Shown: piece after piece, positions 1 to 8,000 of the stretch
Numbering within the stretch: position 1 is the stretch's first letter
Layout: each line of letters starts with the position of its first letter
Notes under the pieces: model-generated
What the model saw: the letters and a program-made list of their open reading frames with translations, nothing else
Databases searched by the model: none
What the model was told of the DNA's origin: nothing
Made by a program: the position numbers and the translations under genes
Source: Methylobacter sp.
GTDB lineage: Bacteria > Pseudomonadota > Gammaproteobacteria > Methylococcales > Methylomonadaceae
NCBI RefSeq assembly: GCF_004322395.1
Contig: NZ_SCTW01000008.1
Span: forward strand, 84,961 to 148,960
DNA: 64,000 nt
Reading direction: 5' to 3'

Positions 1-282
1 TGCCATTGCACTCCATAATCCCATCGTGAGAAAAACAATCTGGTTAAGCGCTACAAGACCTATGTAGGCATAAACAGCCCATTTTCTCATCATCCACAAC
101 CCGAGCATACAGACGAGTCCTATGAGGGATGAAAGGCCTATGTATAATTGATAGCCAAAACCGATTTGCTGCGCTAACGGTGAAAAAATCAAAGGCACTG
201 CCATTAGCGCGCCAATAAGTCCAATTGCGCAGATGACTGTTATTGAGGTCGGGCGTTCGGTTGTGTCTGTTGTTTCATTCAT
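1..282 (-). CDS. Small multi-span membrane protein, 3' end cut by window edge
   Basis: Open frame of 94 codons from an ATG at 282 that runs off the left edge, so the C-terminus is missing. The protein begins MNETTDTTERPTS and then shows three hydrophobic stretches, roughly residues 14-34, 44-64 and 69-90, separated by short loops (one contains WMMRKWA). This is the look of a small inner-membrane protein with three or more spans. No catalytic motif is visible and I do not recognise the family. The nearest neighbour lies about 350 bases upstream of its start, so it is probably transcribed on its own. Confidence 0.6.
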   Translation of the reverse strand, partial: MNETTDTTERPTSITVICAIGLIGALMAVPLIFSPLAQQIGFGYQLYIGLSSLIGLVCMLGLWMMRKWAVYAYIGLVALNQIVFLTMGLWSAMA

Positions 283-628
283 GACGTGGGTTTCCTTTTT
301 TGTTGATACCTGACAATCCTATTCAGCATGCGCCCATGCGCATAAGGAATAGCGAGGCATTGGCTGCGGAAGTAACTGCTAGTCATAAATTTCGATAATA
401 AATGCGATTGGGTCTGTCTAATACATTTTTACTCGATTATGGCGGGAGTAATCCACTCTCGTCAATCGTAAAAAATCATTGAAAAACCAGGAAGCCGGAC
501 AGAAAAGTTTTGGAGAATATTGGGTCACAGCAGAGAATATTGTTCATATTTGGCTTCAATCTTAGCGAATAGGGTAAGTTGAAGAATGAAACACAACCAG
601 TCTACAGGTAATCTGCCTTACAGCGTTA
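283..628. other. Intergenic stretch without a recognisable gene
   Basis: About 345 bases with no convincing frame, RNA gene or strong hairpin. It should contain the promoter of the leftward membrane-protein gene and the 3' end of the DUF2442 gene. I see nothing else in it. Confidence 0.5.
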
Positions 629-901
629 TTATGCTCGAATTGGTTGCAACCATTCGATAACTTTTCCAGTGGCACGTTCATACAAAGTTTCCGGTGATAT
701 ATCGAACCCGCAATCCCAAGCTAAAGTAGGCCAATCATCGAGTTTAAATGCTTTGAAACATTCAATATCGCGTAGCGGTGCAGCAACCTGATATTTAAAG
801 ATCATATCTTGCAAATCCACCTCGCCCGACTCGCCTGTGTTGAATTTCAACCAAAGACGATAACCATCCAGATAACGCGCAGTTTGCACATTCACAATCA
901 T
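629..901 (-). CDS. DUF2442 family protein
   Basis: The 90-residue product starting MIVNVQTARYLDGYRL carries the DUF2442 pattern: a short beta-rich segment (YRLWLKFNTGESGEVDL), a middle helix, then WPTLAWDCGFDISPETLY near the end. The ATG at 901 is preferred over the longer frame from 961 because AAGGTGG sits 5 bases before it. DUF2442 genes commonly follow a DUF4160 gene; here only the last 24 codons of such a partner remain just upstream (912-986). The pair is often proposed to be toxin-antitoxin-like, but its biochemical role is not established. A second, intact pair lies at 58027-58483. Confidence 0.75.
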   Translation of the reverse strand: MIVNVQTARYLDGYRLWLKFNTGESGEVDLQDMIFKYQVAAPLRDIECFKAFKLDDWPTLAWDCGFDISPETLYERATGKVIEWLQPIRA

Positions 902-911
902 TGTTGCCACC

Positions 912-986
912 TTATACCAATGGTTTAATTTTATGGAAATCTTTGTTTTCCCACATATCAAGTAACTCCGGTTTATTCAATTCTGC
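912..986 (-). pseudogene. 3' remnant of a DUF4160-like gene
   Basis: A frame encoding 24 residues (core PELLDMWENKDFHKIKPLV, then TAA) ends 10 bases before the DUF2442 start at 901. The sequence resembles C-termini of DUF4160 proteins, which often end ELL-x-W plus a basic-hydrophobic tail. Upstream the frame runs straight into the palindrome at 997-1021, and no start codon or N-terminal part is present. I read it as the stump of the former partner gene, truncated where the repeat begins. The family assignment is an inference from a short segment. Confidence 0.5.
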
Positions 987-996
987 CCTGCACAGC

Positions 997-1021
997 CGGA
1001 CGGGGCATGTTGCCCCGTCCG
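997..1021. repeat. Perfect 11-bp palindromic hairpin
   Basis: Arms CGGACGGGGCA and TGCCCCGTCCG around a TGT loop. It abuts the truncated DUF4160 stump, so it may mark the truncation point. It lacks a T tract, so a dispersed palindromic repeat is more likely than a terminator. Confidence 0.65.
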
Positions 1022-1084
1022 AAACGTTTTGCGTTGGTTAAATGTAACTTCTTTGCTCAGACATTTTAAAAACGTTAGAGACGG

Positions 1085-1338
1085 GGTTACAAACCCATAT
1101 GCATCAAGCTAAGACATAAAACTATGAAGAACATGAAGTTCATGAACGACTTGGATGTAGGAGGTAGAGCACCAACAGTAGGCGCTTTAGGCGGCGTATG
1201 GAGCGGTTTCCGAAAAAAAACGAGGGTAAAACTTCGTGTCCTTCATGTTCTTCATGGTTTATTAATCACAAACTTACACCTTACTGATTGGTTATACTGA
1301 CTTTTTTGCTTAGCTTGATGCATATAGGTTACAAACCC
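1085..1338. mobile_element. MITE-like element with terminal inverted repeats and flanking direct repeat
   Basis: The element proper is about 1097-1326. Its ends are exact 17-bp inverted repeats (ATATGCATCAAGCTAAG at 1097-1113, complement at 1309-1325). A second nested 15-bp inverted repeat lies at 1124-1138 and 1241-1255 (ATGAAGAACATGAAG). Outside the ends is a 12-bp direct repeat GGTTACAAACCC (1085-1096 and 1327-1338), which looks like a target-site duplication. Joining the flanks regenerates a GGGGTTACAAACCCC palindrome, the presumed empty site. No transposase frame is present, so the element would be non-autonomous. Confidence 0.6.
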
Positions 1339-1351
1339 CATCCCGCTTGGA

Positions 1352-1939
1352 TTAGTTTGTTTCAGACTCAAACTCAAACTCAGAATTGAGATTAACTTCT
1401 GTATTTTCTTCTATGGTTTGTTTTTGGCTGACTTTAGTCGCTCTAGCCTCATCTCTATAAAACACTCGTTCTCCAGATGCAATTTTAGATGTCAAAGGTG
1501 CGTACCAACAACCTTGGCCCGACATCCTCGTACCATCGCCATCTATTTGAAGAAGAAAGGTAACAATTCCAATACGAGTTGTATCGGTATGTTTCAGCCT
1601 TAAAGAAACAAATCGCTCAGATACCTCACCAATTACATCGAACGTTCTTATGTCGTCCAAATGTAAACCGTGTCTTTCAGACTCGTGAAAATCATTTTTC
1701 ATTAAATGCACAGTAGCTTTCCCGCTCAACTTTTCACAAGATTGTTTGATCTCTAAAAGCATTTTCTGTCCATTTACAGCTGAATGCCAGCTACCACTCA
1801 AATTCAGCCCCTTAAACATAATCTGTCTATACCAAGGTACAAAACTATTCATAAAAATGCTTTTAAAAATAAGTAAGACGGATGCAGTAATTAAACCTGT
1901 TACTACCCCGATGACAATATTCCAAGTAATTGCTTCCAA
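1352..1939 (-). CDS. Unknown membrane-anchored, beta-strand-rich protein
   Basis: This 195-residue protein starts with one membrane span (about residues 7-28, WNIVIGVVTGLITASVLLIF) and continues as a soluble domain. The domain opens with LNLSGSWHS, followed by alternating short strands (LLEIKQSCEKLSGKATV, RFVSLRLKH, IVTFLLQIDGDGTRMSG). A G-x-W motif followed by repeated strands suggests a small lipocalin-like beta barrel. The CBASS effector family Cap15 has transmembrane segments plus such a barrel, but no nucleotide cyclase is nearby and the resemblance is only in architecture. The tail is polar. Function is unknown. Confidence 0.65.
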   Translation of the reverse strand: MEAITWNIVIGVVTGLITASVLLIFKSIFMNSFVPWYRQIMFKGLNLSGSWHSAVNGQKMLLEIKQSCEKLSGKATVHLMKNDFHESERHGLHLDDIRTFDVIGEVSERFVSLRLKHTDTTRIGIVTFLLQIDGDGTRMSGQGCWYAPLTSKIASGERVFYRDEARATKVSQKQTIEENTEVNLNSEFEFESETN

Positions 1940-2045
1940 TGAATCTCTCCTTTAGTGCTTAATGCTAATTATAATCAGACACACAAATTAGACGCGTGTT
2001 GCCTGTAGTAGAGTAATGCAGGGGCAATTGCCGAGAAGCAAATAT

Positions 2046-4010
2046 CTATTCCTGCATACCCATCATTGCCAAATACTCCTCCTCACTAATCACCTTTACT
2101 CCCTTTTCCGTGGCAGCAGCGATTTTGGCAGCACCCACATCGGAACCGGTAACCAGAAAATCGGTCTTCCCGGTGACTGATGCGCCCACTTTTGCACCCA
2201 AGCGTTTAGCTTCCTTACTCATGTCATCACGTTTGCCATGAACCATGGTGCCGGTAAAAACGATAGTTTTGCCGAAAATCGGGCTAATGTTTTGCTGCTG
2301 TTCAGAAATCAACGGCGTTGGGATTAAATTAAAACCCAACTGATAGATTTGCATAAAATCGGTTTTTATTTTTGCCAGACACTCAACCACGGCGGCGCTG
2401 GTTTTATCGGCAAAGCCTTCGATATTCATCACGTCTTCAACGGTCAGGTTGAAGATGTCCAGCAAACGATGATGTTGCAGCAGGCGCTCGCAATTGCCTA
2501 GGCCCATCCGGTAGATACCGAAAGCGCCTAAGAATCGCCAGTCTTCTATGGCTTCGGTTCTGCTGCGGTGCAATTGATCCAACAGGTTTTGCGAGGTTTT
2601 GTCGCCAAAGCCCATGGCCTGCAATTGCTCTATGCTCAGCTGGTAAACGGCAGAAATCGAGTTGACGCCGAAAGCATGAAGTTTTTCTACTGTCTTTAAT
2701 CCGAAACCGTCGACATTCGCCAAGGTTCTGAAAAAATGCTCGATGGTGTTTTCAATTTGTGCGGAACATTTTGTGGTGTTTAAGCAATAAAGGTAATCGC
2801 TGTCCCAAACCAGCTCACTGCCGCAACTGGGACAATGTTCGGGAATCTGCGGCTCTTTCGGAATAATGACCCGCTCGATCTTAGGTATGACCAAGCCTGA
2901 GCGTGTTAATTCAATTAACGTGCCGGCACCGATGCCCAGCTTTTTGACCATGCCGTAGTGATGAGCGGTCGCCCTGGAAATCATCGCACCGCTGAGTTTG
3001 GTCGGCGTAAGCTCGGCAACCGGATTGACCCGTCCGGAACGGGAGGTTTGCGGGGTAACTTTCAATACTACAACTTCGGCGGTTTCTACATTGTTTTTGT
3101 AGGCAATCTGCCAGCGGTGATGGTGCCGCGTTGCACCCAAATGCTGTTTTATGCGGTCATTACCCACCAGTTCAAAAACGACGCCGTCTACATCGTAATC
3201 GACCAGTTTGTAGACGGTTTCGATAACGTGGTCGAAATCGGTCAGCACTTCAACGGCAGTGCCTTGCCACGCAGGCAATTGGGAGAATGGATAAAAAACC
3301 GCCGCATGATTTTGTATGGCTTCTAAAGCGTGCTGTTCCAGCTCTTTTTCTTTAATAATGCTGGCCTGAAAATTTCGAGAGTTTTCGAAATATTCAGCCA
3401 GATAAGTGTTGAAATAAGTCTGGCTGACTACGATTTCACCTGCGCCCTGCCCCCGCTTGCCATTGCCGCCAACTATCAAACCGCGCTCGAAAACCCGGCT
3501 AATATCGGTGCCTTTGCGGCCATCTCCGCGTGTATACAGTATTTTTCCGTCATCGTATGCCGCATAGCCGTCCAGCTTGGGCGTGGCCCGGATTATCAAT
3601 GTGGAAAAATCCACGTCACATTCATTGGCGGCTTTTTCCAGCCTGGACAGCCATTTTTCAATACTGCTCCGTGTATAAGCTTTTTCTGTTGACAGCATAG
3701 GCTCCGGCAACGCGACGGTTTTGCCGACCGCGATAACTTCCGGTTCGACGGTTTCTAAATAAGGGTGATGAGGGTGACGCTTTTGCAGTTCAGCCAGGAA
3801 AATAAAGTCATATTCCGCATCGGAAATAAGCGGCTCGCCGCTACGATACAGGGCATTGCATATTTGCAAAAACTCAAGCAGCTGCTCGTCGCTTAGCTGC
3901 TGGGGGTTAGCCTGTGTTGCGATTTGAGCGATAAGCTCTGGGGATAAGTGGATCGGTTCAAGGTCGGCTTCTTTAAGAAGCTCTAATTGCGTATTGCTGA
4001 GGGATGGCAT
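2046..4010 (-). CDS. ligA: NAD-dependent DNA ligase, divergent LigA
   Basis: Seals nicks in duplex DNA using NAD+ during replication and repair. The 654-residue protein has the LigA domain order: N-terminal Ia region (ISDAEYDFI, residues 62-70), adenylation domain with PKLDG (nucleophile Lys145) and RGDGRKGTD, OB fold (SRSGRVNPVAELTP, about 323-336), a four-Cys zinc finger (C393, C396, C409, C415), helix-hairpin-helix region, and a C-terminal BRCT domain (about 577-654, GKTIVFTGTM). It is clearly diverged: the usual NPRNAAAGSLRQ is NSRNFQASIIK, and KFPA in the RWAVAFKFPA motif is replaced. Position downstream of smc-zipA is the normal ligA locus of gammaproteobacteria, so it is probably the housekeeping ligase. 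Confidence 0.88.
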   Translation of the reverse strand: MPSLSNTQLELLKEADLEPIHLSPELIAQIATQANPQQLSDEQLLEFLQICNALYRSGEPLISDAEYDFIFLAELQKRHPHHPYLETVEPEVIAVGKTVALPEPMLSTEKAYTRSSIEKWLSRLEKAANECDVDFSTLIIRATPKLDGYAAYDDGKILYTRGDGRKGTDISRVFERGLIVGGNGKRGQGAGEIVVSQTYFNTYLAEYFENSRNFQASIIKEKELEQHALEAIQNHAAVFYPFSQLPAWQGTAVEVLTDFDHVIETVYKLVDYDVDGVVFELVGNDRIKQHLGATRHHHRWQIAYKNNVETAEVVVLKVTPQTSRSGRVNPVAELTPTKLSGAMISRATAHHYGMVKKLGIGAGTLIELTRSGLVIPKIERVIIPKEPQIPEHCPSCGSELVWDSDYLYCLNTTKCSAQIENTIEHFFRTLANVDGFGLKTVEKLHAFGVNSISAVYQLSIEQLQAMGFGDKTSQNLLDQLHRSRTEAIEDWRFLGAFGIYRMGLGNCERLLQHHRLLDIFNLTVEDVMNIEGFADKTSAAVVECLAKIKTDFMQIYQLGFNLIPTPLISEQQQNISPIFGKTIVFTGTMVHGKRDDMSKEAKRLGAKVGASVTGKTDFLVTGSDVGAAKIAAATEKGVKVISEEEYLAMMGMQE

Positions 4011-4050
4011 CGTAAGTAATCTAAACAGAAATTAAGGACTGCGCTGGATG

Positions 4051-4312
4051 CGCTAGTTCCCAAGCTCTAGCTCTCGTCGCTATACACAAGTGTCTGGGGA
4101 CACGACGATTTTCGTCATCCCGGCAGGGATTGCCGGGATCCAGAAGCCCATGGATGGCAATATCGAAGCAGGCACAAGCCTTGCAACGCGGGATTGCTTA
4201 GTTAAATCAGGCATTCACATCCCTGTACTCTGGATTCCGGCAATCCCTGCCGGAATGACGTGCTTTTAAATACTTGTGTATAACGACGAGAGCTAGAGCT
4301 TGGGAACTAGCG
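4051..4312. repeat. Nested inverted-repeat element between zipA and ligA
   Basis: Outer arms of 41 bp (4051-4091 and 4272-4312) are inverted copies with one mismatch; the outermost 29 bp are identical. Inside is a second inverted pair built on GTCATCCCGGCAGGGATTGC (about 4114-4143) and its complement near 4232-4260, a motif seen as a dispersed repeat in many gammaproteobacteria. There is no coding frame. The layout is that of a MITE-like or BIME-like element of about 262 bp. It separates ligA from the smc-zipA transcription unit. Confidence 0.65.
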
Positions 4313-4379
4313 CAAGATAAACGGTGAAACTTCGTGTTCTTCGTGGCGGCAACTTTTCAGTCATCGCATAGTCGGCTAT

Positions 4380-5084
4380 TTACAAACTCTGCCGAATGGA
4401 TTGAATAGTCGCTTCAGTCAACGGCTGTCTTCTATGATCAAGTACCACGCCGTCCAATTTAGCGGCCAGCAAGTTAATTGTTTCTATATAGTCTTCAAAA
4501 ACGGCCGGTGCATCGTCCAACGCTTCGGGTTGCATAAAAAATACGATGCCGGGGCAGTAAAACTGGTCTAAGTCCTTATCCGGGAAAGTGCCCGGCTCTA
4601 CAATACAAGCCACACCAAAATCGACAAGCCGGTTATCGTCCAGGCGCTCGAAAATTTTCAAACTGCCGTATTCCAGCCCGACCATTTCAAAGGCTTCAAC
4701 CAAATCGGCGCCGTTAAAATCATCGTCCGTCCTAGTGATAATGCTGAACTGGATAATCGCCGGTGCGGCTGCGCGTGGCGGCGGATCTACGTCGTCATCA
4801 TGCTCATAGTAGTCGTCGTCAGCATCTTCATCATAATATCGATCCGATCTGTCATGATTATGCTGAGCACCGGCATTACTTCTAGCCGCTCCTACTGGAA
4901 TAACATCAAACTCGCCCCTTCTCTCCATGATGGAATCATCGGCATAGTCATTCTCATCGTCACCGTAAAATTCCATATCTTGCTGCGCTTTCTTATCTTT
5001 TATATAAGCCCAGACTAACATGCCAATGACTACAACCATGCCGGTTGCAATAATTACAATTCTTAAGATTTCTTTATCCATCAC
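4380..5084 (-). CDS. zipA: Cell division protein ZipA
   Basis: ZipA anchors and stabilises FtsZ filaments at the inner membrane during septation. The 234-residue protein has an N-terminal membrane span (about residues 8-26, IVIIATGMVVVIGMLVWAYI), a very acidic, Asp-rich linker (about 38-100) and a C-terminal FtsZ-binding domain from about residue 108 (IIQFSIITRTDDDFNGADL, then PGIVFFMQP). The linker is shorter than in E. coli ZipA and acidic rather than Pro/Gln-rich. Its start overlaps the smc stop by 4 bases (ATGA), so the two are translationally coupled. Confidence 0.9.
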   Translation of the reverse strand: MMDKEILRIVIIATGMVVVIGMLVWAYIKDKKAQQDMEFYGDDENDYADDSIMERRGEFDVIPVGAARSNAGAQHNHDRSDRYYDEDADDDYYEHDDDVDPPPRAAAPAIIQFSIITRTDDDFNGADLVEAFEMVGLEYGSLKIFERLDDNRLVDFGVACIVEPGTFPDKDLDQFYCPGIVFFMQPEALDDAPAVFEDYIETINLLAAKLDGVVLDHRRQPLTEATIQSIRQSL

Positions 5085-8000
5085 ATTTCCGCCAGACTCA
5101 CTGCTTCTTCAATATCAACTGCGACCATCCGGGACACGCCCGGCTCTTTCATAGTAACACCTGCCAGCTGTTTTGCAATTTCCATCGTCACTTTGTTATG
5201 GGATATATACAAAAACTGTACCGATGCCGACATTTCTTCGACCATTTTTGAAAACCGTCCAACGTTTGCATCATCCAACGGAGCATCGACCTCGTCCAGC
5301 AAACAAAAAGGCGCCGGATTGAGCTCGAAAATCGAGAATACCAAGGCTACCGCTGTTAATGCTTTCTCTCCACCTGACAATAAATGTATCGAGCTATTCT
5401 TCTTACCGGGAGGTCTGGCAATAATATTTACGCCCGATTCCAGCTCGTCTTGCTCGGTCAATTCCAAATAAGCATGACCGCCGCCGAATAACTTGGGAAA
5501 TTTCTCCTGCAAACCAGAGTTTATTTTATCGAATGTTTCCCTAAAACGCAGCCGACTTTCTTTATCAATCTGACTGATCGCCTGATCCAGGGTCTGCAAG
5601 GCCTCGATTAAATCGGCATGTTGTTCGTTAAGAAACTCCATCCGCTCGGACTGCGCCTTGAATTCCTCTATCGCAGTCAGGTTAATAGTACCTAATCTTT
5701 CGATTTGAGCCAATAAATCGTCTACCGTTCTTTTCCAGCTGTGTTCCTCGGCCTGTTCCGGCAAGTTTTGCAGCACCGTCTCGACATCGGCGTCGATTTC
5801 TTTAAGCTGCTCGTTGACGGTTTGCTGGCGAACCTTGCTTTCCTGTAGCTCAAAACGAATCGTATCCAGCGCTTCTTTTTGCTTTTCCAAAGCCCGTTGA
5901 ACCCGGATATGTTCTTCGGATAGCTGGGTTATCTCAGCTTCAAGGTCTTCCTGAAGCTGGCGCTGTTTTTTCAGGCGTATTTCCAGTTGTTCCTTATCGA
6001 GAAGCATCTGCTCCAGCTGCTTTTTCTCTTGATCCATCGGCGTCAGCGTTTGGTTCAGGTTAAGCTCCAGCTCCGCGATGCGTTCAATCGATTGTTGATG
6101 TTGCAGTTGTAACCGCTCCAGCTGTTTGCCGGTTAATGTTTCGGATGACCGTAACGACTCGATCTGCGACTTCAGACTGAACACTTGTTGCCTGGCTTCA
6201 TTGGCGGATTGATCGATACGCTGTTGCTGCGATTGCAAGTCCTGGTTCGATGCTTCCAGAGTTTGCTTTTTTTGCTCCTGCTCGGCCATGATCTGTTCGG
6301 CCTGTTCCTGCAACATTTGCGACTCGGCGATAGTCTCGGCATTTTCAGCGGTTTCTCGGCTTATCTCTTCAATATCGTTACTGACCTGTTCCAGACGGCG
6401 CTGCTGATGTTCCAGCTTGGCCGAACGCGCGCTAAATTCAGCGCTTTTTACCGACAGTTCAGCGCCCAGGCTTTTGTCTTGTTGCTGTATCGATTCACGC
6501 GTGGCTTCTGCGTCTTTCAAGCCGGTTTCGGCTGTTTCAAGCTGGTCTTCAAATGTTTCAATTTCGACGTGTAGATCTTCCTGCCGCTGTTTTAACAGAC
6601 GCAATTCTTTTTCGCGCTGCAACACGCCGGTTTTACTGTCTTTGGCACGGATTATTTTTATCCAGCCTGAGCCGAACCAAGTGCCGTCCAGGGTGATGAC
6701 CGATTCATGGGGCTTTAATTGGGCGGATAAAGTTCTTGCTGTTTCCGCATCCTCGACGCAGTAGACTCCGGCCAGTAAGTTGCTCAAATCCCATGGCGCT
6801 TTTACTTTGTCCAGCAGCTTCGGAGCATGTGCTCCTTCTCCCTCAGGGAGAAGACCGGGATGAGGGGATTCAAATAAGTTTTCTTCCTTATTTTGATTTC
6901 CCCTCACCCAACCCTCTCCCTCTGGAGAGGGCTTTGCGCTGCTCAAGCCGACGCCAGTCTCAACCAGCATCAACGATTCATCCGTCAAACGCTGCAAGCC
7001 CGGAATAATCTGATCGGCGCTTTCTAAACAAATCGCCTCAAGATAACTGCCCAAAACCGTTTCAATTGCAGTGTCCCAACCTGCTTGCACGTCCAGAAAC
7101 TCGGCAAGCCGCCGATTTTCAACCAAATCCACGGACTCCAACCACGCGCTCAGGTGTTTATTGTCCTTACCCATCGCATGCTGCTGCAATAATTCCAACG
7201 AAGTGATTTTTCCTTTGACGCTTTGCATTTCCGAACGGCGGGTATGCAGATCGTCATGGTACTGTTTGACCTGTTGCCGCTGTTCGCGTATCTGCTGATG
7301 CAGATCTTCAAGCCGCTGATGAAACTCGGCGCGTTGCATCTCGATGATCTCGATGCCGGCTTCCAACGATTCAATCTCGCTTTGCAAATCGCTGGATTCC
7401 AGCTCATCGCGCTCACTGAGCAATTTATCCAGACGGATTTGCAACTGGCGATTCTGGTTTTCCAACTGCGCGGTTTTTACCCGCTGCACTTCGGACTGTT
7501 CCTTATAGCTCGAGGTGGTCGTGCGATACGCTTCCCATTGCTCCTGCCAAGAACTTTTTTGCTGCTGCACTTCTTGTTGGTTATATAAAACGTCTTCCTG
7601 CCTTTCTTCGGCGACAATTAACGCTTCTTCCGCTTCAAACAAAGACTGTCTGATTTCTTCCAATTGCTGCGTATCGGCTTCGAGTTCTTTTAACGACTCG
7701 GCTGCCTGTTGACGCAGACGGTTAATTTCAATGGCGGTTTGTTCGCGGCTGCTTTCGCTGTGTTTGATGGTTTGTTCAAGGCCGCTGACTTCGGCGACAA
7801 TCTGGTAGTAATCGCCCTGAAAATTGTTGGTTTGTTGCTGCTGGGTTTTATGCTCGGCGCGCTTGGCTTCGATGTTGTTATCGATGTCCCGCAGCTCGAC
7901 AAACAAGCGGTTATGCTCATGAGCTACTTCCTGCAATTTTTCATCCAGTTGCTTCGCGGCCTGATGATAAGTGTTCCAGCGCATTGCCAGCAGTTCCAGC

